Origin: a bacterium
GTDB taxonomy: Bacteria > Sysuimicrobiota > Sysuimicrobiia > Sysuimicrobiales > Segetimicrobiaceae
NCBI GenBank assembly: GCA_035308905.1
Contig: DATGFS010000048.1
Location: 185,422 to 249,421 of the forward strand
Direction: 5' to 3'
DNA: 64,000 nt
This document shows positions 16,243 through 24,971 of this stretch, in pieces. Below the pieces are notes generated by a model. The model saw nothing but the letters and a program-made list of their open reading frames with translations. It was not told where the DNA came from and ran no database searches. The translations under genes and the position numbers were made by a program. Within the stretch, counting starts at the first letter, position 1, and each line of letters begins with the position of its first letter.

Positions 16243-17628
16243 ATGCCTCAGTTGACCTTCGGGCAACTGCTGAAACAAGCCCGCACTGCGCGCGGCCTCA
16301 GCCAATCCGAGGTCGCGGCTCCGGTTCTCACCAAAGCGTTTATCAGCCTTCTCGAACGTGACGGCGCTCGGCCGTCGCTCGGCACCCTCCGGCACCTCGC
16401 GGAACGGCTCGATCGGCCGCTCGTGTACTTCCTCGACGGACTCGATCCGCGCACGCTCGAGCGCGCGCTCCGCGAACTCGACGAGCGCGGCCAGTTGGCG
16501 CTCCGCCAGCACCGCTGCACCGCCGCGCAGGCGGTCTTTGAAGAGCTGCGCGACCTCGCCGCGAGGACGGGGGTGTCTTCCGCGGCCGCCGGCGCGACGC
16601 TCGGAGCCGGCGAGGCGCTGCTGGAGCTCCACCGCCTGCCGGAGGCCGAGCCGCTGCTGCGGGACGCGCTCGAGGAGGCGCGCCGGCGCGGAGACCGGCT
16701 GATGGAATGCCGGGCGCTCCGCGGCCTTGGGCTCGTCGCGCATCGAGCCGGCCGGCTGCACGACGCCGTCACGATCTATCGAACGGCCCTGGCGCTGATC
16801 CCGGCGCTGCCGAAGCCCGCGCCGGCGCTCCATGGAGAGCTGCTTCTGTACCTCAGCACGATGCAGTTCCGCCTCGGTCAATACGACGAATCCCACGCCA
16901 GCGCGATGGAATCCCTCGCGCTGCTGCAGGCATCGGCGCCGGCCCGCACCGCCGAAGTGCGGATGAACCTCGGCGTGGTCCATTACCGGACCGGCGATTA
17001 TCCCAAGGCGCTCGACGAGTATCATCAGGCCTTGCGGACGGCGGAGCAGTACGAAGACCTGCAGACCACGTTCCGCGTGCGCAACAACCTGGCGATGGTG
17101 CTGATCGAGTCGGGCCAGCCGGACGGCGCGTTGGAGCATCTGACGCTCGCGGTGACGATGGCGCGGCGGCTGTCGGACGTGCTCGGCGAATGCCGCGCGC
17201 TCACGGAGCTGGCGCGGTGCTATCTGGCGCTCGGCACGCTCCCCGAGGCGCGGGAGGCGGCGGAACAGGCGGTGGGCCGCAGCCACGCCTGCGGGCTCGC
17301 GGACGAAGTCGCGCGTGCGAGCATCGTGCTCGGCGTGGTGTCCGTCGCCGAGCGGCGGATTCAGAAGGGGCTGCGGTATCTCACGAACGCGTATCAGCAC
17401 TGCACGCAGGCCGGCATGACGACCGAGGTCATCACGGCGGGCCACGCGCTCGCGCACGTGTTGGCGCGCTGGGGCAAGTCCGCCGACGCGTACCGGGTGC
17501 ACAACGAGGTGTTTGCCGCGCTCGGCCGCCTGTCGTCGCAGGACGCCTACGGCGTCATGCGGATAACGAAAACGCTCGACGGCGCGCTCGATCGCGCGCC
17601 GTCGGCATCGGCTGTTCGCGTCGGCTAG
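16243..17628 (+). CDS. XRE-family regulator with TPR domain (RRNPP-like)
   Basis: 461 residues. An N-terminal helix-turn-helix at about 3-65 (FGQLLKQARTARGLSQSEVA, then FISLLERDGARPSLGTLRHL) is followed by a long all-helical domain of tetratricopeptide repeats from about 85 to 430. Typical units include GVVHYRTGDYPKALDEYHQA and LARCYLALGTLPEAREAAEQ. HTH plus TPR is the architecture of PlcR, NprR and Rgg-like receptors that bind short imported peptides. ATG 16243 is chosen because GGGGGGAC lies eight bases upstream; a TTG at 16219 would add eight residues. The small exported peptide gene upstream is the candidate ligand source. Many HTH-TPR proteins have unknown signals, so the receptor role is inference. 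Confidence 0.85.
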   Translation: MPQLTFGQLLKQARTARGLSQSEVAAPVLTKAFISLLERDGARPSLGTLRHLAERLDRPLVYFLDGLDPRTLERALRELDERGQLALRQHRCTAAQAVFEELRDLAARTGVSSAAAGATLGAGEALLELHRLPEAEPLLRDALEEARRRGDRLMECRALRGLGLVAHRAGRLHDAVTIYRTALALIPALPKPAPALHGELLLYLSTMQFRLGQYDESHASAMESLALLQASAPARTAEVRMNLGVVHYRTGDYPKALDEYHQALRTAEQYEDLQTTFRVRNNLAMVLIESGQPDGALEHLTLAVTMARRLSDVLGECRALTELARCYLALGTLPEAREAAEQAVGRSHACGLADEVARASIVLGVVSVAERRIQKGLRYLTNAYQHCTQAGMTTEVITAGHALAHVLARWGKSADAYRVHNEVFAALGRLSSQDAYGVMRITKTLDGALDRAPSASAVRVG

Positions 17629-17687
17629 ACCGGCCGCCCCTCCGCTTCACGGTCCGCCCGGCCGGCTTTGCGGCCGGTTGCCATCAC

Positions 17688-17703
17688 GCCCGTTCGGACG
17701 GGC
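17688..17703. terminator. Hairpin between convergent genes
   Basis: GCCCGT and ACGGGC with a four-base TCGG loop lie between the XRE-TPR gene and the convergent DUF305-like gene. A further CCGGCC/GGCCGG hairpin lies just before it. No long T-run is present, so termination is inferred from position. Confidence 0.4.
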
Positions 17704-17711
17704 GATCCTGT

Positions 17712-18269
17712 CTAGTGGTACCAGGCCGTCAGCCAGCTCCGCAGCGTGGCCGCGTCCCTGGCGTCTGCCGCCGCGGCGTTCGCCGCGAACGCGCGCAGTT
17801 CCGGACGGTCGGCTCTCTGCGCCGCGAGCCTCGACAGCGCGACGCTCCGGTCGAGGTGTTGGGTCATCATCGTGATATACGTTCGCTCGAGCGCGGCCCC
17901 GCGCAGCGACCGCAGCTTCTTCACCGGCGCGGTGGCCACGCCTTCGTTCCGCTGCCCCGGCTGCGCGCCGAGGTTCCCGAGCAGTGCGACCATTTTCTGA
18001 ATCTGTGCGTGTTCCCGTTCGGTGAAGTCCTGGTTCCAATGGAGTAGGTCCGGATGGTCGGCGTACAGCGTGGCGGTCATCGCCATTTCCACGGACTCGT
18101 CGTCCACCGGAATGACGTCCCGGAGATAGGCCACGTCGAAGGCGTGGCCGTGCAGGATGGAGACTTGGGCGACCACGGGATCGGCCGACGCGCCGGCGGT
18201 CGCGAACGACGCCGCCGCGGGCACCAGCATCGCCAGCATGACGAAAGCTACTACGCGTGCGCTGCGCAT
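17712..18269 (-). CDS. Exported two-repeat DUF305-like protein
   Basis: 185 aa with a signal peptide (MRSARVVAFVMLAMLVPAAA). The mature chain contains two related helical hairpins: HGHAFDVAYLRDVIPVDDES-VEMA in the first half and LERTYITMMTQHLDRSVAL in the second, ending LRSWLTAWYH. Both match the DUF305 pattern of ferritin-like periplasmic proteins. The signature His-His of DUF305 (IPHHQ) is altered to PVDDE and TQHLD, so metal binding may be changed or lost. DUF305 proteins are often linked to metal handling, but this copy cannot be assigned a role. It is a stand-alone gene on the minus strand. Confidence 0.7.
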   Translation of the reverse strand: MRSARVVAFVMLAMLVPAAASFATAGASADPVVAQVSILHGHAFDVAYLRDVIPVDDESVEMAMTATLYADHPDLLHWNQDFTEREHAQIQKMVALLGNLGAQPGQRNEGVATAPVKKLRSLRGAALERTYITMMTQHLDRSVALSRLAAQRADRPELRAFAANAAAADARDAATLRSWLTAWYH

Positions 18270-18394
18270 GGGGCACCTCTCAACAACGGTCTGCCCGCGG
18301 CCGGATGACGCCCCGGCGCGGTCATACGCCCTTATGCCCAGCGGGTGCGGCGGACAGACCGCGGGTCGGCGCTCGTCTCATGACGGCCGGCCGG

Positions 18395-18988
18395 CTATCG
18401 CCGAAACATCGCCCGGCCGTCCTCGTATACGTCGCCGCCGTGGCAGTCGTTCGCGACGACGACCGGGAACCGCTCCACCACCAGCCGGTAGACGGCTTCC
18501 GCGCCGAGGTCGGGAAAGGCGACGACTTCCGCGCTGCGCACACAGCGCCCCAGCAGGGCGGCGGTTCCTTCCACCGCCGCGAAGTACACCGCGCCGAAAC
18601 GCCGGATCGCGTCCTTGACCGCGGCCGAGCGGCGGCCTTTTCCAATCATCCCGCACACACCGTGCTCGAGCAGCGCCGGCGTATAAGGATCCATGCGGGA
18701 GGCCGTCGTCGGTCCGGCGGAGCCGATCGGCCGCCCCGGACGGGCCGGGGTGGGGCCGCAGTAGTAGATGATCTCGCCGCCGAGGTCGACCGGCAGGGGA
18801 TCGCCCGCGGCGAGCAGGCGGGTCAGACGCTCGTGGGCCGCGTCGCGCGCGGTGTAGATGACGCCCGACAGCAGCACCTCGTCGCCGGCGTGAAGACGCT
18901 CGATCTCGGCGCGTGCAAGCGGCGTCGCGAGTGCCCTGGGAGTCGCATCCCCGGCTTCGCGGGGCGGGACTGCCGGCGCGGCGCTCAC
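18395..18988 (-). CDS. Class I fumarate hydratase / mesaconase-type, beta subunit
   Basis: 197 aa, the C-terminal (beta) half of two-subunit iron-sulfur hydratases (TtdB/FumB-like). Motifs include AGDEVLLSGVIYTARDAAHE, YYCGPTPARPGRPIGSAGPT, TASRMDPYTP and GMIGKG, the typical beta-subunit succession. Together with the alpha subunit it interconverts fumarate and malate or a methyl-substituted analogue. The GTG start at 18988 overlaps the alpha stop as GTGA, which fixes the start; the longer frame upstream is only a shadow of the alpha gene. Confidence 0.9.
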   Translation of the reverse strand: MSAAPAVPPREAGDATPRALATPLARAEIERLHAGDEVLLSGVIYTARDAAHERLTRLLAAGDPLPVDLGGEIIYYCGPTPARPGRPIGSAGPTTASRMDPYTPALLEHGVCGMIGKGRRSAAVKDAIRRFGAVYFAAVEGTAALLGRCVRSAEVVAFPDLGAEAVYRLVVERFPVVVANDCHGGDVYEDGRAMFRR

Positions 18989-19827
18989 AAGACCGCCTGT
19001 CCGGCCCGGTGAGAATGGCAGTCGAGGTTTACGGCGACGGGCAGGCTCGCAATGTGGGTGGGATGCTGCTCCACGTGCACGGCGAGGGCCGTGATGCGGC
19101 CCCCGAACCCGCCGGGGCCGATCCCGAGGTCGTTGATGCGCCGGAGCAGTTCGGCTTCCAGCGCGGCGGCGTCCGGCTCGGGCGACGGGTCGCCGACGCG
19201 CCGCAGCAGCGCCCGCTTCGCGAGGAGCGCCGCCTGCTCGAACGTGCCGCCCAATCCGACGCCGACGATGAGCGGCGGGCTCGGATTGGGCCCGGCCTCG
19301 GCGATCGTGCGCGTGACAAACTCGACGACGCCCTCGCGCCCCTCCGCGGGCGTGAGCATCGCGAGCCGGCTCATATTGTCGCATCCCGCGCCCTTTGCGA
19401 GGACCGACAATGTGATCCGGTCGCCCGGCACGATGCGCGTGTACACGATCGCCGGCGTGTTGTCGCCGGTGTTCTGCCGGGTGAGCGGCCCGCGCACCAT
19501 CGAGGCGCGGAGATAGCCCTCGCGGTACCCGCGGCGGACGCCTTCGTCGATCGCCTTGTCCAAGTCTCCGCCGTCCACGTGGACGTCCTGCCCGAGGTCC
19601 AGGAACACGACCACGGTGCCGGTGTCCTGACAGATCGGGAACCATTCCTCGCGCGCCACCCGCGCGTTCTCGAGCAGACGCGCGAGCACCGCGCGGCCGA
19701 TCTCGGATTCCTCGGCGGCCCGGGCGCGCTCGAGGGCCGCGAGCATGTCGGCGCCCATCCGGTGGTTCACGGTGATGCAGAGATCGCGCAGCGCCGCGGT
19801 GATCGCGCCGGCCGGCACGGTTCGCAC
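18985..19827 (-). CDS. Class I fumarate hydratase / mesaconase-type, alpha subunit
   Basis: 280 aa, the [4Fe-4S] catalytic half. Three cysteines in family-conserved settings are visible: WFPICQDTGT, KGAGCDNMSR and NLDCHSHRAG. Other motifs are RGYREGYLRASMV and NTGDNTPAIVY. Enzymes of this class hydrate fumarate, and several act on mesaconate to give citramalate. The gene lies two bases downstream of a family III CoA-transferase gene and overlaps the beta-subunit gene, so it could serve a C5 dicarboxylate branch rather than, or in addition to, the TCA cycle. Oxygen-sensitive cluster chemistry is expected. Confidence 0.92.
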   Translation of the reverse strand: MRTVPAGAITAALRDLCITVNHRMGADMLAALERARAAEESEIGRAVLARLLENARVAREEWFPICQDTGTVVVFLDLGQDVHVDGGDLDKAIDEGVRRGYREGYLRASMVRGPLTRQNTGDNTPAIVYTRIVPGDRITLSVLAKGAGCDNMSRLAMLTPAEGREGVVEFVTRTIAEAGPNPSPPLIVGVGLGGTFEQAALLAKRALLRRVGDPSPEPDAAALEAELLRRINDLGIGPGGFGGRITALAVHVEQHPTHIASLPVAVNLDCHSHRAGQAVL

Positions 19828-19829
19828 GG

Positions 19830-21029
19830 TCAGACGACCCCGTCGGCGCGGAGCCGTTCGATCTCCGCGGCGTCGAGCCCGAGCCGGCCGCCGTAGACCT
19901 CACCGTTGTGCGCGCCGAGCGCCGGACCGGTGTGCCGCACCGCCCCGGGGGTGTCCGAGAACTTCGGCACCACGCCGGGCATGCGAAGCTCTCCCGCGTC
20001 GGGGTCGTGCACCGTCGCGATGTCCTCGCGCGCGGCGTAGTGGGGGTCGTCGACAATCCGCGGCACGTCGTACACCGGGCCCGCGACCGCGCCGGCATAT
20101 TCGAGCTGCGCGAGAGCCTCCGCTTCGGGATGGGCGCCGAACCATTCGGCGAGGATCGCGTCCAGGGCTTCGTGGTGGCGGACGCGGGCGGGGTTGTCGC
20201 GAAACCGCGGATCGTCGACCAGCCCCGGCCGGCCGATCGCCGCGGCCAGCCGTTCGAAGACCCGCTGACTGGTGGCGGAGATCGCGATCCAGCCGCCGTC
20301 GGCCGTGCGGTAGAGATTGCGGGGCGCGGCGTCCGGAAAGTGGTTGCCGGTGCGCCGGGCCACGATCCCGAGCGCGGTGTACTGTGTGACGTGCGGAATG
20401 AGCAGACGGAAGAGGGGTTCGTAGAGGCTGACGTCGATGACTTGGCCGGCGCCGCGATCGTCCCGCGCGCGCAGCGCGGCGAGGATCGCGAAGGCCCCCA
20501 TCAGGCCGGCCACTTCGTCGGCCAGCGGCATCGGCGGCGCGAGCGGCGGCGAATCGGGGAATCCGCTGATGGCGACGACCCCGCTCATGGCCTCGGCCAC
20601 GGTGCCGAAGCCCGGCCGGTGGCGGTAGGGGCCGGTCTGCCCGAACCCGGAGACACGCAGCACGATCAGGTTCGGATTCGCGGCGTGAAGACGGTCCGGC
20701 CCGAGGTTCCACCGCTCGAGCGTGCCCGGGCGGAAATTCTCGACCAGCACATCGGCGTGTTTCACGAGATCGAGCAGCAGCTGCCCGCCGCGGGGCCGGC
20801 TCAGGTCGAGTGTCACCGATTTCTTGTTGCGGGCCATGATCTTCCACCAGACGGACTGGCCCGCGACGAACGGCCCCCACGTGCGCAGCGGATCGCCGCC
20901 CCGCGGGTGCTCCACCTTGACGACGTCGGCGCCGAAGTCGGCCAGCATCGATGTCACGGTGCCGCCGGAAACGATCGTCGACAGATCGAGGACGGTGAGG
21001 CCGGTGAGCGGCCCGGCGTTCGGAGGCAT
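19830..21029 (-). CDS. Family III CoA-transferase (CaiB/BaiF)
   Basis: 399 aa. The N-terminus (GPLTGLTVLDLSTIVSGG, DFGADVVKVEHP) and the WNLGPDRL segment are typical. The catalytic Asp is in PLADEVAGLMG near residue 170. The enzyme moves CoA between acyl-CoA and a free carboxylic acid in the cytosol. ATG at 21029 is chosen since it starts right at the conserved domain; a longer open frame upstream has no family character. It is the first gene of an operon with the class I hydratase subunits. Mesaconate, citramalate or succinate as acceptor is an inference from this pairing. Confidence 0.88.
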   Translation of the reverse strand: MPPNAGPLTGLTVLDLSTIVSGGTVTSMLADFGADVVKVEHPRGGDPLRTWGPFVAGQSVWWKIMARNKKSVTLDLSRPRGGQLLLDLVKHADVLVENFRPGTLERWNLGPDRLHAANPNLIVLRVSGFGQTGPYRHRPGFGTVAEAMSGVVAISGFPDSPPLAPPMPLADEVAGLMGAFAILAALRARDDRGAGQVIDVSLYEPLFRLLIPHVTQYTALGIVARRTGNHFPDAAPRNLYRTADGGWIAISATSQRVFERLAAAIGRPGLVDDPRFRDNPARVRHHEALDAILAEWFGAHPEAEALAQLEYAGAVAGPVYDVPRIVDDPHYAAREDIATVHDPDAGELRMPGVVPKFSDTPGAVRHTGPALGAHNGEVYGGRLGLDAAEIERLRADGVV

Positions 21030-21168
21030 CGTGGCGGATGGATTCCGCGCGCCCGCGCACGCGTCCCTGCCGGAATCAGACCTGCGCCCGTCAGCGCCGT
21101 CAGACCCGGGCCCGATGGAAGCCGCGGCGAGCCGGCGATATGGTGGAGGTGAAAGGGAGGCCCGTGCG

Positions 21169-21282
21169 ATGAAGCATCGTCTGCAGCGTGCCCTCACGTG
21201 GTCCGCCGTGACGGTGGCGCTTGCCGGCACCGCGTACGGAATGCGGGCCTGGAGCCGGACGGCCCAGATGGCGCATGAGTAA
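21169..21282 (+). CDS. 37-residue single-span membrane peptide
   Basis: The ATG at 21169 follows GGAGGTGAAAGGGAGG and opens 37 codons with one hydrophobic segment (TWSAVTVALAGTAYGM) flanked by Arg/Lys residues. The stop TAA at 21280-21282 lies inside the next gene, whose ATG is at 21275, so the two frames overlap by 8 bases. This is either a small membrane protein or a leader peptide that couples translation of the DUF6544-like gene. No homologue is recognised. Confidence 0.5.
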   Translation: MKHRLQRALTWSAVTVALAGTAYGMRAWSRTAQMAHE

Positions 21283-22075
21283 CGCGCGCGCGCGATTTCT
21301 GAGCGAAGTTGCGCGCGCGGGCCTGCCGTCACATCCCGGGCCGGCCGCCGTGGTCACGGACGCAGAACTGGCCCGCCTACCCGAACCGGCCCAGCGCTAC
21401 CTGCGATTCATGGGAGCCGTCGGCCGGCCGCGAGACTGGTCCTTTCGTCTCGAGTTTGCCGGGCGATTTCGGTTGAAGCCGGGTCAAGCCTGGATGGCGT
21501 GCCGGACGTGGCAGTATAACAGCAGACCCGCGATCGCGCGGATCTTCCAGATCCGCATCCGTATGGCCGGCGTGATTCCCGTCGTGGGACGGGACACGTA
21601 CGTGGACGGCCGCGGCCGCATGCAGGTGCGGTTGCTCGACGTGCTCACGGTCGTCGACGGCCGCGGCCCCGAGTATGATCTCGGAGAGCTGGTCACCTAT
21701 CTGAACGATGGCGTTCTAATCGCACCATCGATGCTGCTCGTTCCCGCGGTGACCTGGCAGTCTGTCGATGCCGATTGCTTCGATATCGCGCTGACTGATC
21801 ACGGCCGGACTGTGACCGCGCGGGTGACCGTGGACAACAAGGGCGCCGCGACCGACTTCAGCACCACCGATCGCTTCTGCGTCGACCCGGACGACCCGAA
21901 GCGGTCGACGCGGACGCGGTGGACGACGCCCGTCACGGGATGGCAGACCGTCGACCGCCGGCAGGTCCCGGTGCAGGGTCGGGCCACGTGGCACCTGCCC
22001 AAGGAAGATTTCACGTACGCCGACTTCCGCCTCATCCCCGAAGCCGTCGCGTTTAACGTGGAGCCCGGCAAGTAG
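21275..22075 (+). CDS. DUF6544-like protein of unknown function
   Basis: 266 residues from ATG 21275. Characteristic segments include LPEPAQRYLRFMGAVGRPRD, FAGRFRLKPGQAWM, VVGRDTYVDGRGRM and ELVTYLNDGVLIAPSMLL, which I associate with the DUF6544 group of uncharacterised proteins. The fold appears beta-rich, ending FRLIPEAVAFNVEPGK. No catalytic motif is evident. It follows the 37-codon ORF with overlapping frames and ends 23 bases before a convergent helicase gene. Confidence 0.65.
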   Translation: MSNARARFLSEVARAGLPSHPGPAAVVTDAELARLPEPAQRYLRFMGAVGRPRDWSFRLEFAGRFRLKPGQAWMACRTWQYNSRPAIARIFQIRIRMAGVIPVVGRDTYVDGRGRMQVRLLDVLTVVDGRGPEYDLGELVTYLNDGVLIAPSMLLVPAVTWQSVDADCFDIALTDHGRTVTARVTVDNKGAATDFSTTDRFCVDPDDPKRSTRTRWTTPVTGWQTVDRRQVPVQGRATWHLPKEDFTYADFRLIPEAVAFNVEPGK

Positions 22076-22098
22076 CGGCCGTTCTCGTTCCCCGCTCC

Positions 22099-24405
22099 CT
22101 ACTCAACCGGTGTGCGCAAGATGGCCTCTCGCCCGACCCGCGCGGCCGCGGCCAGCGGCGAGTCCGGCACGTCTTCGATCTGCATCAGGATCTCGGCGGC
22201 CTGCCACGCGAGCCGCTGCAGGTCGCCTTCGGCAATCTCAAACGTGCGCGTCACCTCTGCCCAGGCGCGCCCGGACGCCCACGCGGCGACAACCGCGGCG
22301 CGCCAAACGGCGGCCGGCGGCTCGTGGCCCTCTCCGGCGAATTCGGCCTCGAGCGGATCGAGGGGCAGGTTCGCTTCCTTGAAGTCTTCGTTGAACCGCG
22401 CGACGATCCGGCGCAGCGTCATGAGCGCGCCCCGCGAGGCCGGGGGAACCTGAACCCCCGACGGGCGACGATCCGCATGGAAGGCGGGAGGACGGCGGTA
22501 GCGATCACCGCGGCGATGGAACCCCGAATCGACCCGGCCGATACGCGTTCGGACGGGTGCCGGACGCTCCGTGCCGAGCGCGCCGCCGACCGCGGCGAGT
22601 GCCGCCGGATCGTCGGGAAGGGCCCCGGCGCGCAGCGCTTCCGCGAGCACGATCATGCGAGGGTGGCGGATGCGCGCCGCGACGCGGCCCCAGGCCGTGG
22701 GCCGGTATTCCGCGTCGAGATATCCGTGCGCCCGCAGAACGCCGGCGCGCCGCCGAAACGGCTCGACTTCCCGATCCTTCAGCGCCGCGAGTTCCCGTTC
22801 GAGCGCCTGCCGCTCGTGCTCGACGGCGCGCAGGTCGGGCAGACTCGCAAGGCAGCGTTCCGTCACGCGGCAGCCCGTGCACGGCATGGTGACGAGCTCC
22901 TCGCCTAGCCGGGTGAGCTCGGCCGTCGCGTCGGGACCGTGCCGCGCGCGCCGAAGGCGCCGCAGCAGATCCTCGAACCGGTGCCGCGTCGCGAGTCGAT
23001 CGCCGCACGGCCGTTCCGTCAGCGGGTCTTGGGGAAAGGCGGCGAGGTGCCGCCGGATCGCGTCCACTTCCGGGGCGCGCGCGTACGCGGCGAACGACCG
23101 GCGCACAATGCCCTCGGCCTTCGGCAGGCTGGACCGCGAGAGCAGGTTGAGGACCTGCGCGTCGCTCGCCGCAAACGCCGAGCGGATCGGCTCGGGCGCG
23201 GCGTCCGAAAGTACAAGACCTTCCTCCGCGTCGTCGGGGATCGGGGCGACGATGACCGTGATCCCGAGCGTGTCACGGCCGCGCCGGCCCGCGCGGCCCG
23301 TCATCTGATGAAACTCCGTCGCGGTGAGCGATTCCGGCCCGGCCGGCCCGTGGCGGTGGAGGGTGGAGAGCACGACGGTGCGGGCGGGAACGTCGAGACC
23401 GGCCGCGAGGGTGGTGGTCGCGCAGACGAAGCGCACAAGCCCCGCTTCGAGGAGCTCTTCCACGCACATTCGCCACCCGGTGAGGTGTCCGGCGTGGTGG
23501 GCGGCGACCCCGCTTCGCCGCAGGCCTGGAAGGAGCGGGTGGCCCGCCAGTTGCGGCACGCGCCGGACCCACTGCTCGATACGCCGGGCGCGCTCGGGCT
23601 CGCCGGGCGTGACGTGCGTGCCGAGCCGGCGCGCCGATTCGTCGCATTCGCGGCGGCTGGGAAAGAAAAGGATCGCCGGTGTGAGCCGGTTCCGGACCAG
23701 TCCGTCGGTGACGGTCGCAAGCCACTGCGGGTGCCGCCGGCGAGTGCGGATCCGGGCCGGATCGGGTGGATGAAGCCGCCCGTCGCCGTCGGCGAGCAGA
23801 TATTCGAGCGGCACCGGGCGCGTCTCCAGCGTGATGACCTCGGGCCGCCGCCCGCGGACCGTGGCCATCCAGTCGGCCAGCTGCGCGGCGTTCGGAATAG
23901 TCGCCGAAAGCAGCAAGAGGCGCGTCGCGGGCGCGGCCAGCAGCAGGATCTCCTCCCACGCGGTGCCGCGCTCGGGATCGGCGAGATAGTGCGCCTCGTC
24001 GAGTACGACGACGTCGGAGAGGCCGCGGTCGTCCCCGTAGAGCGCGTTCCTCAAGATCTCCGTCGTGGCGACGAGGACGGGCGCGCGCGCGTTCAGCCGG
24101 CGCTCGCCGGTGAGGAGCCCGACGCGGTCCTCGCCGTACATTGCCTGGAACCGGCGAAATTTTTGGTTGGACAGCGCCTTGAGCGGCGTCGTGTACCAAA
24201 CCCGCGGCGTCCCGGTCCCGGACGGGTCGAGCAGCCGGGCGATTTCCTGTTCCGCGATCCAGGTCTTGCCGCTGCCGGTCGGCGCGGACACGAGGACGTC
24301 GCCGCGCCCCAACGCGTCGAGCGCGGCTTGTTGGAAGGGCGCCGGTGCAAAGGGCGCGGCCGGCGGCTCGCCCAGGTCGCGGAGAATCTCCGCGATTCCC
24401 CTCAC
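22099..24405 (-). CDS. Ski2-like DEAD/DEAH-box helicase with DSHCT-type C-terminus
   Basis: 768 aa superfamily 2 helicase. The Q-like region FAPAPFQQAALDALGRGDV is followed by Walker A APTGSGKT, TPLKALSNQKF, VATTEILRN, the Walker B box DEAHY, the SATIPN motif III and the HQMTGRAGRRG motif VI. A cysteine cluster MPCTGCRVTERC sits near the middle of the C-terminal half, and the end (LMTLRRIVARFNEDFK onward) resembles the DSHCT domain of Mtr4/Ski2-like RNA helicases. It likely unwinds RNA in decay or maturation. GTG 24405 is chosen because the family homology starts there; an upstream ATG would add 60 unrelated residues. Confidence 0.88.
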   Translation of the reverse strand: MRGIAEILRDLGEPPAAPFAPAPFQQAALDALGRGDVLVSAPTGSGKTWIAEQEIARLLDPSGTGTPRVWYTTPLKALSNQKFRRFQAMYGEDRVGLLTGERRLNARAPVLVATTEILRNALYGDDRGLSDVVVLDEAHYLADPERGTAWEEILLLAAPATRLLLLSATIPNAAQLADWMATVRGRRPEVITLETRPVPLEYLLADGDGRLHPPDPARIRTRRRHPQWLATVTDGLVRNRLTPAILFFPSRRECDESARRLGTHVTPGEPERARRIEQWVRRVPQLAGHPLLPGLRRSGVAAHHAGHLTGWRMCVEELLEAGLVRFVCATTTLAAGLDVPARTVVLSTLHRHGPAGPESLTATEFHQMTGRAGRRGRDTLGITVIVAPIPDDAEEGLVLSDAAPEPIRSAFAASDAQVLNLLSRSSLPKAEGIVRRSFAAYARAPEVDAIRRHLAAFPQDPLTERPCGDRLATRHRFEDLLRRLRRARHGPDATAELTRLGEELVTMPCTGCRVTERCLASLPDLRAVEHERQALERELAALKDREVEPFRRRAGVLRAHGYLDAEYRPTAWGRVAARIRHPRMIVLAEALRAGALPDDPAALAAVGGALGTERPAPVRTRIGRVDSGFHRRGDRYRRPPAFHADRRPSGVQVPPASRGALMTLRRIVARFNEDFKEANLPLDPLEAEFAGEGHEPPAAVWRAAVVAAWASGRAWAEVTRTFEIAEGDLQRLAWQAAEILMQIEDVPDSPLAAAARVGREAILRTPVE

Positions 24406-24536
24406 TGTCGGGCGCCCGGCACAGGAGGGCGATTTTGCGGCGTCGAAACGCAGGCACGCGCGTTCATCGCAGGGAAACCCGCGGAGTCCGCCGCACGGCG
24501 GTCCACGGGACACGGGGTTCCGCTCGAGAGGATACA

Positions 24537-24971
24537 GTGGCCAGGCAGACCGGCTTTTCCGCCGACGAAAAACGTTTTCTGGCAAGCCTGATACGCCAGG
24601 TCTGGCGCGCCTGTCAGGGATTCGTGGCGGTGGTGGTTGAGCGCGGCCCGGGCGAAGCCGTCTACGTTCTCGATAATCTCGTCGACTGGTCCAGCGCGCA
24701 AACCGCGCGGCTGCGCGCCGCCTCGTGCCGGTCGAAGGTCATCGGGCCGGAGGCGCGCCACGTCTCCGTCGAGCTGCTCCGCGACGTTCGCGCGTTCTGC
24801 AGCGGCATCGGCGACCATCTGGGTAACGTGCATCAGACGCTCGACCCCGATGAGGTCGAAGACGAAGCCCTGATGATGATCGAGGGATTCCTCTCCTGGA
24901 CGACATTGATGGCGGGTCAGCTCGGCATCTCCCGCAACCTGAAGCCCCAAACCCTCTGGCACGAGCGTTGA
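24537..24971 (+). CDS. Hypothetical helical protein, 144 aa
   Basis: Starts at GTG 24537 after CGAGAGGATACA, divergent from the helicase. It is rich in amphipathic helices (EKRFLASLIRQVWRACQGF, RHVSVELLRDVRAFCSGIG, DEALMMIEGFLSWTTLMAG) and has no signal peptide. The composition is protein-like throughout. No domain is recognised. It could be a small regulatory or structural partner, but neither neighbour gives a strong clue. Confidence 0.6.
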   Translation: MARQTGFSADEKRFLASLIRQVWRACQGFVAVVVERGPGEAVYVLDNLVDWSSAQTARLRAASCRSKVIGPEARHVSVELLRDVRAFCSGIGDHLGNVHQTLDPDEVEDEALMMIEGFLSWTTLMAGQLGISRNLKPQTLWHER

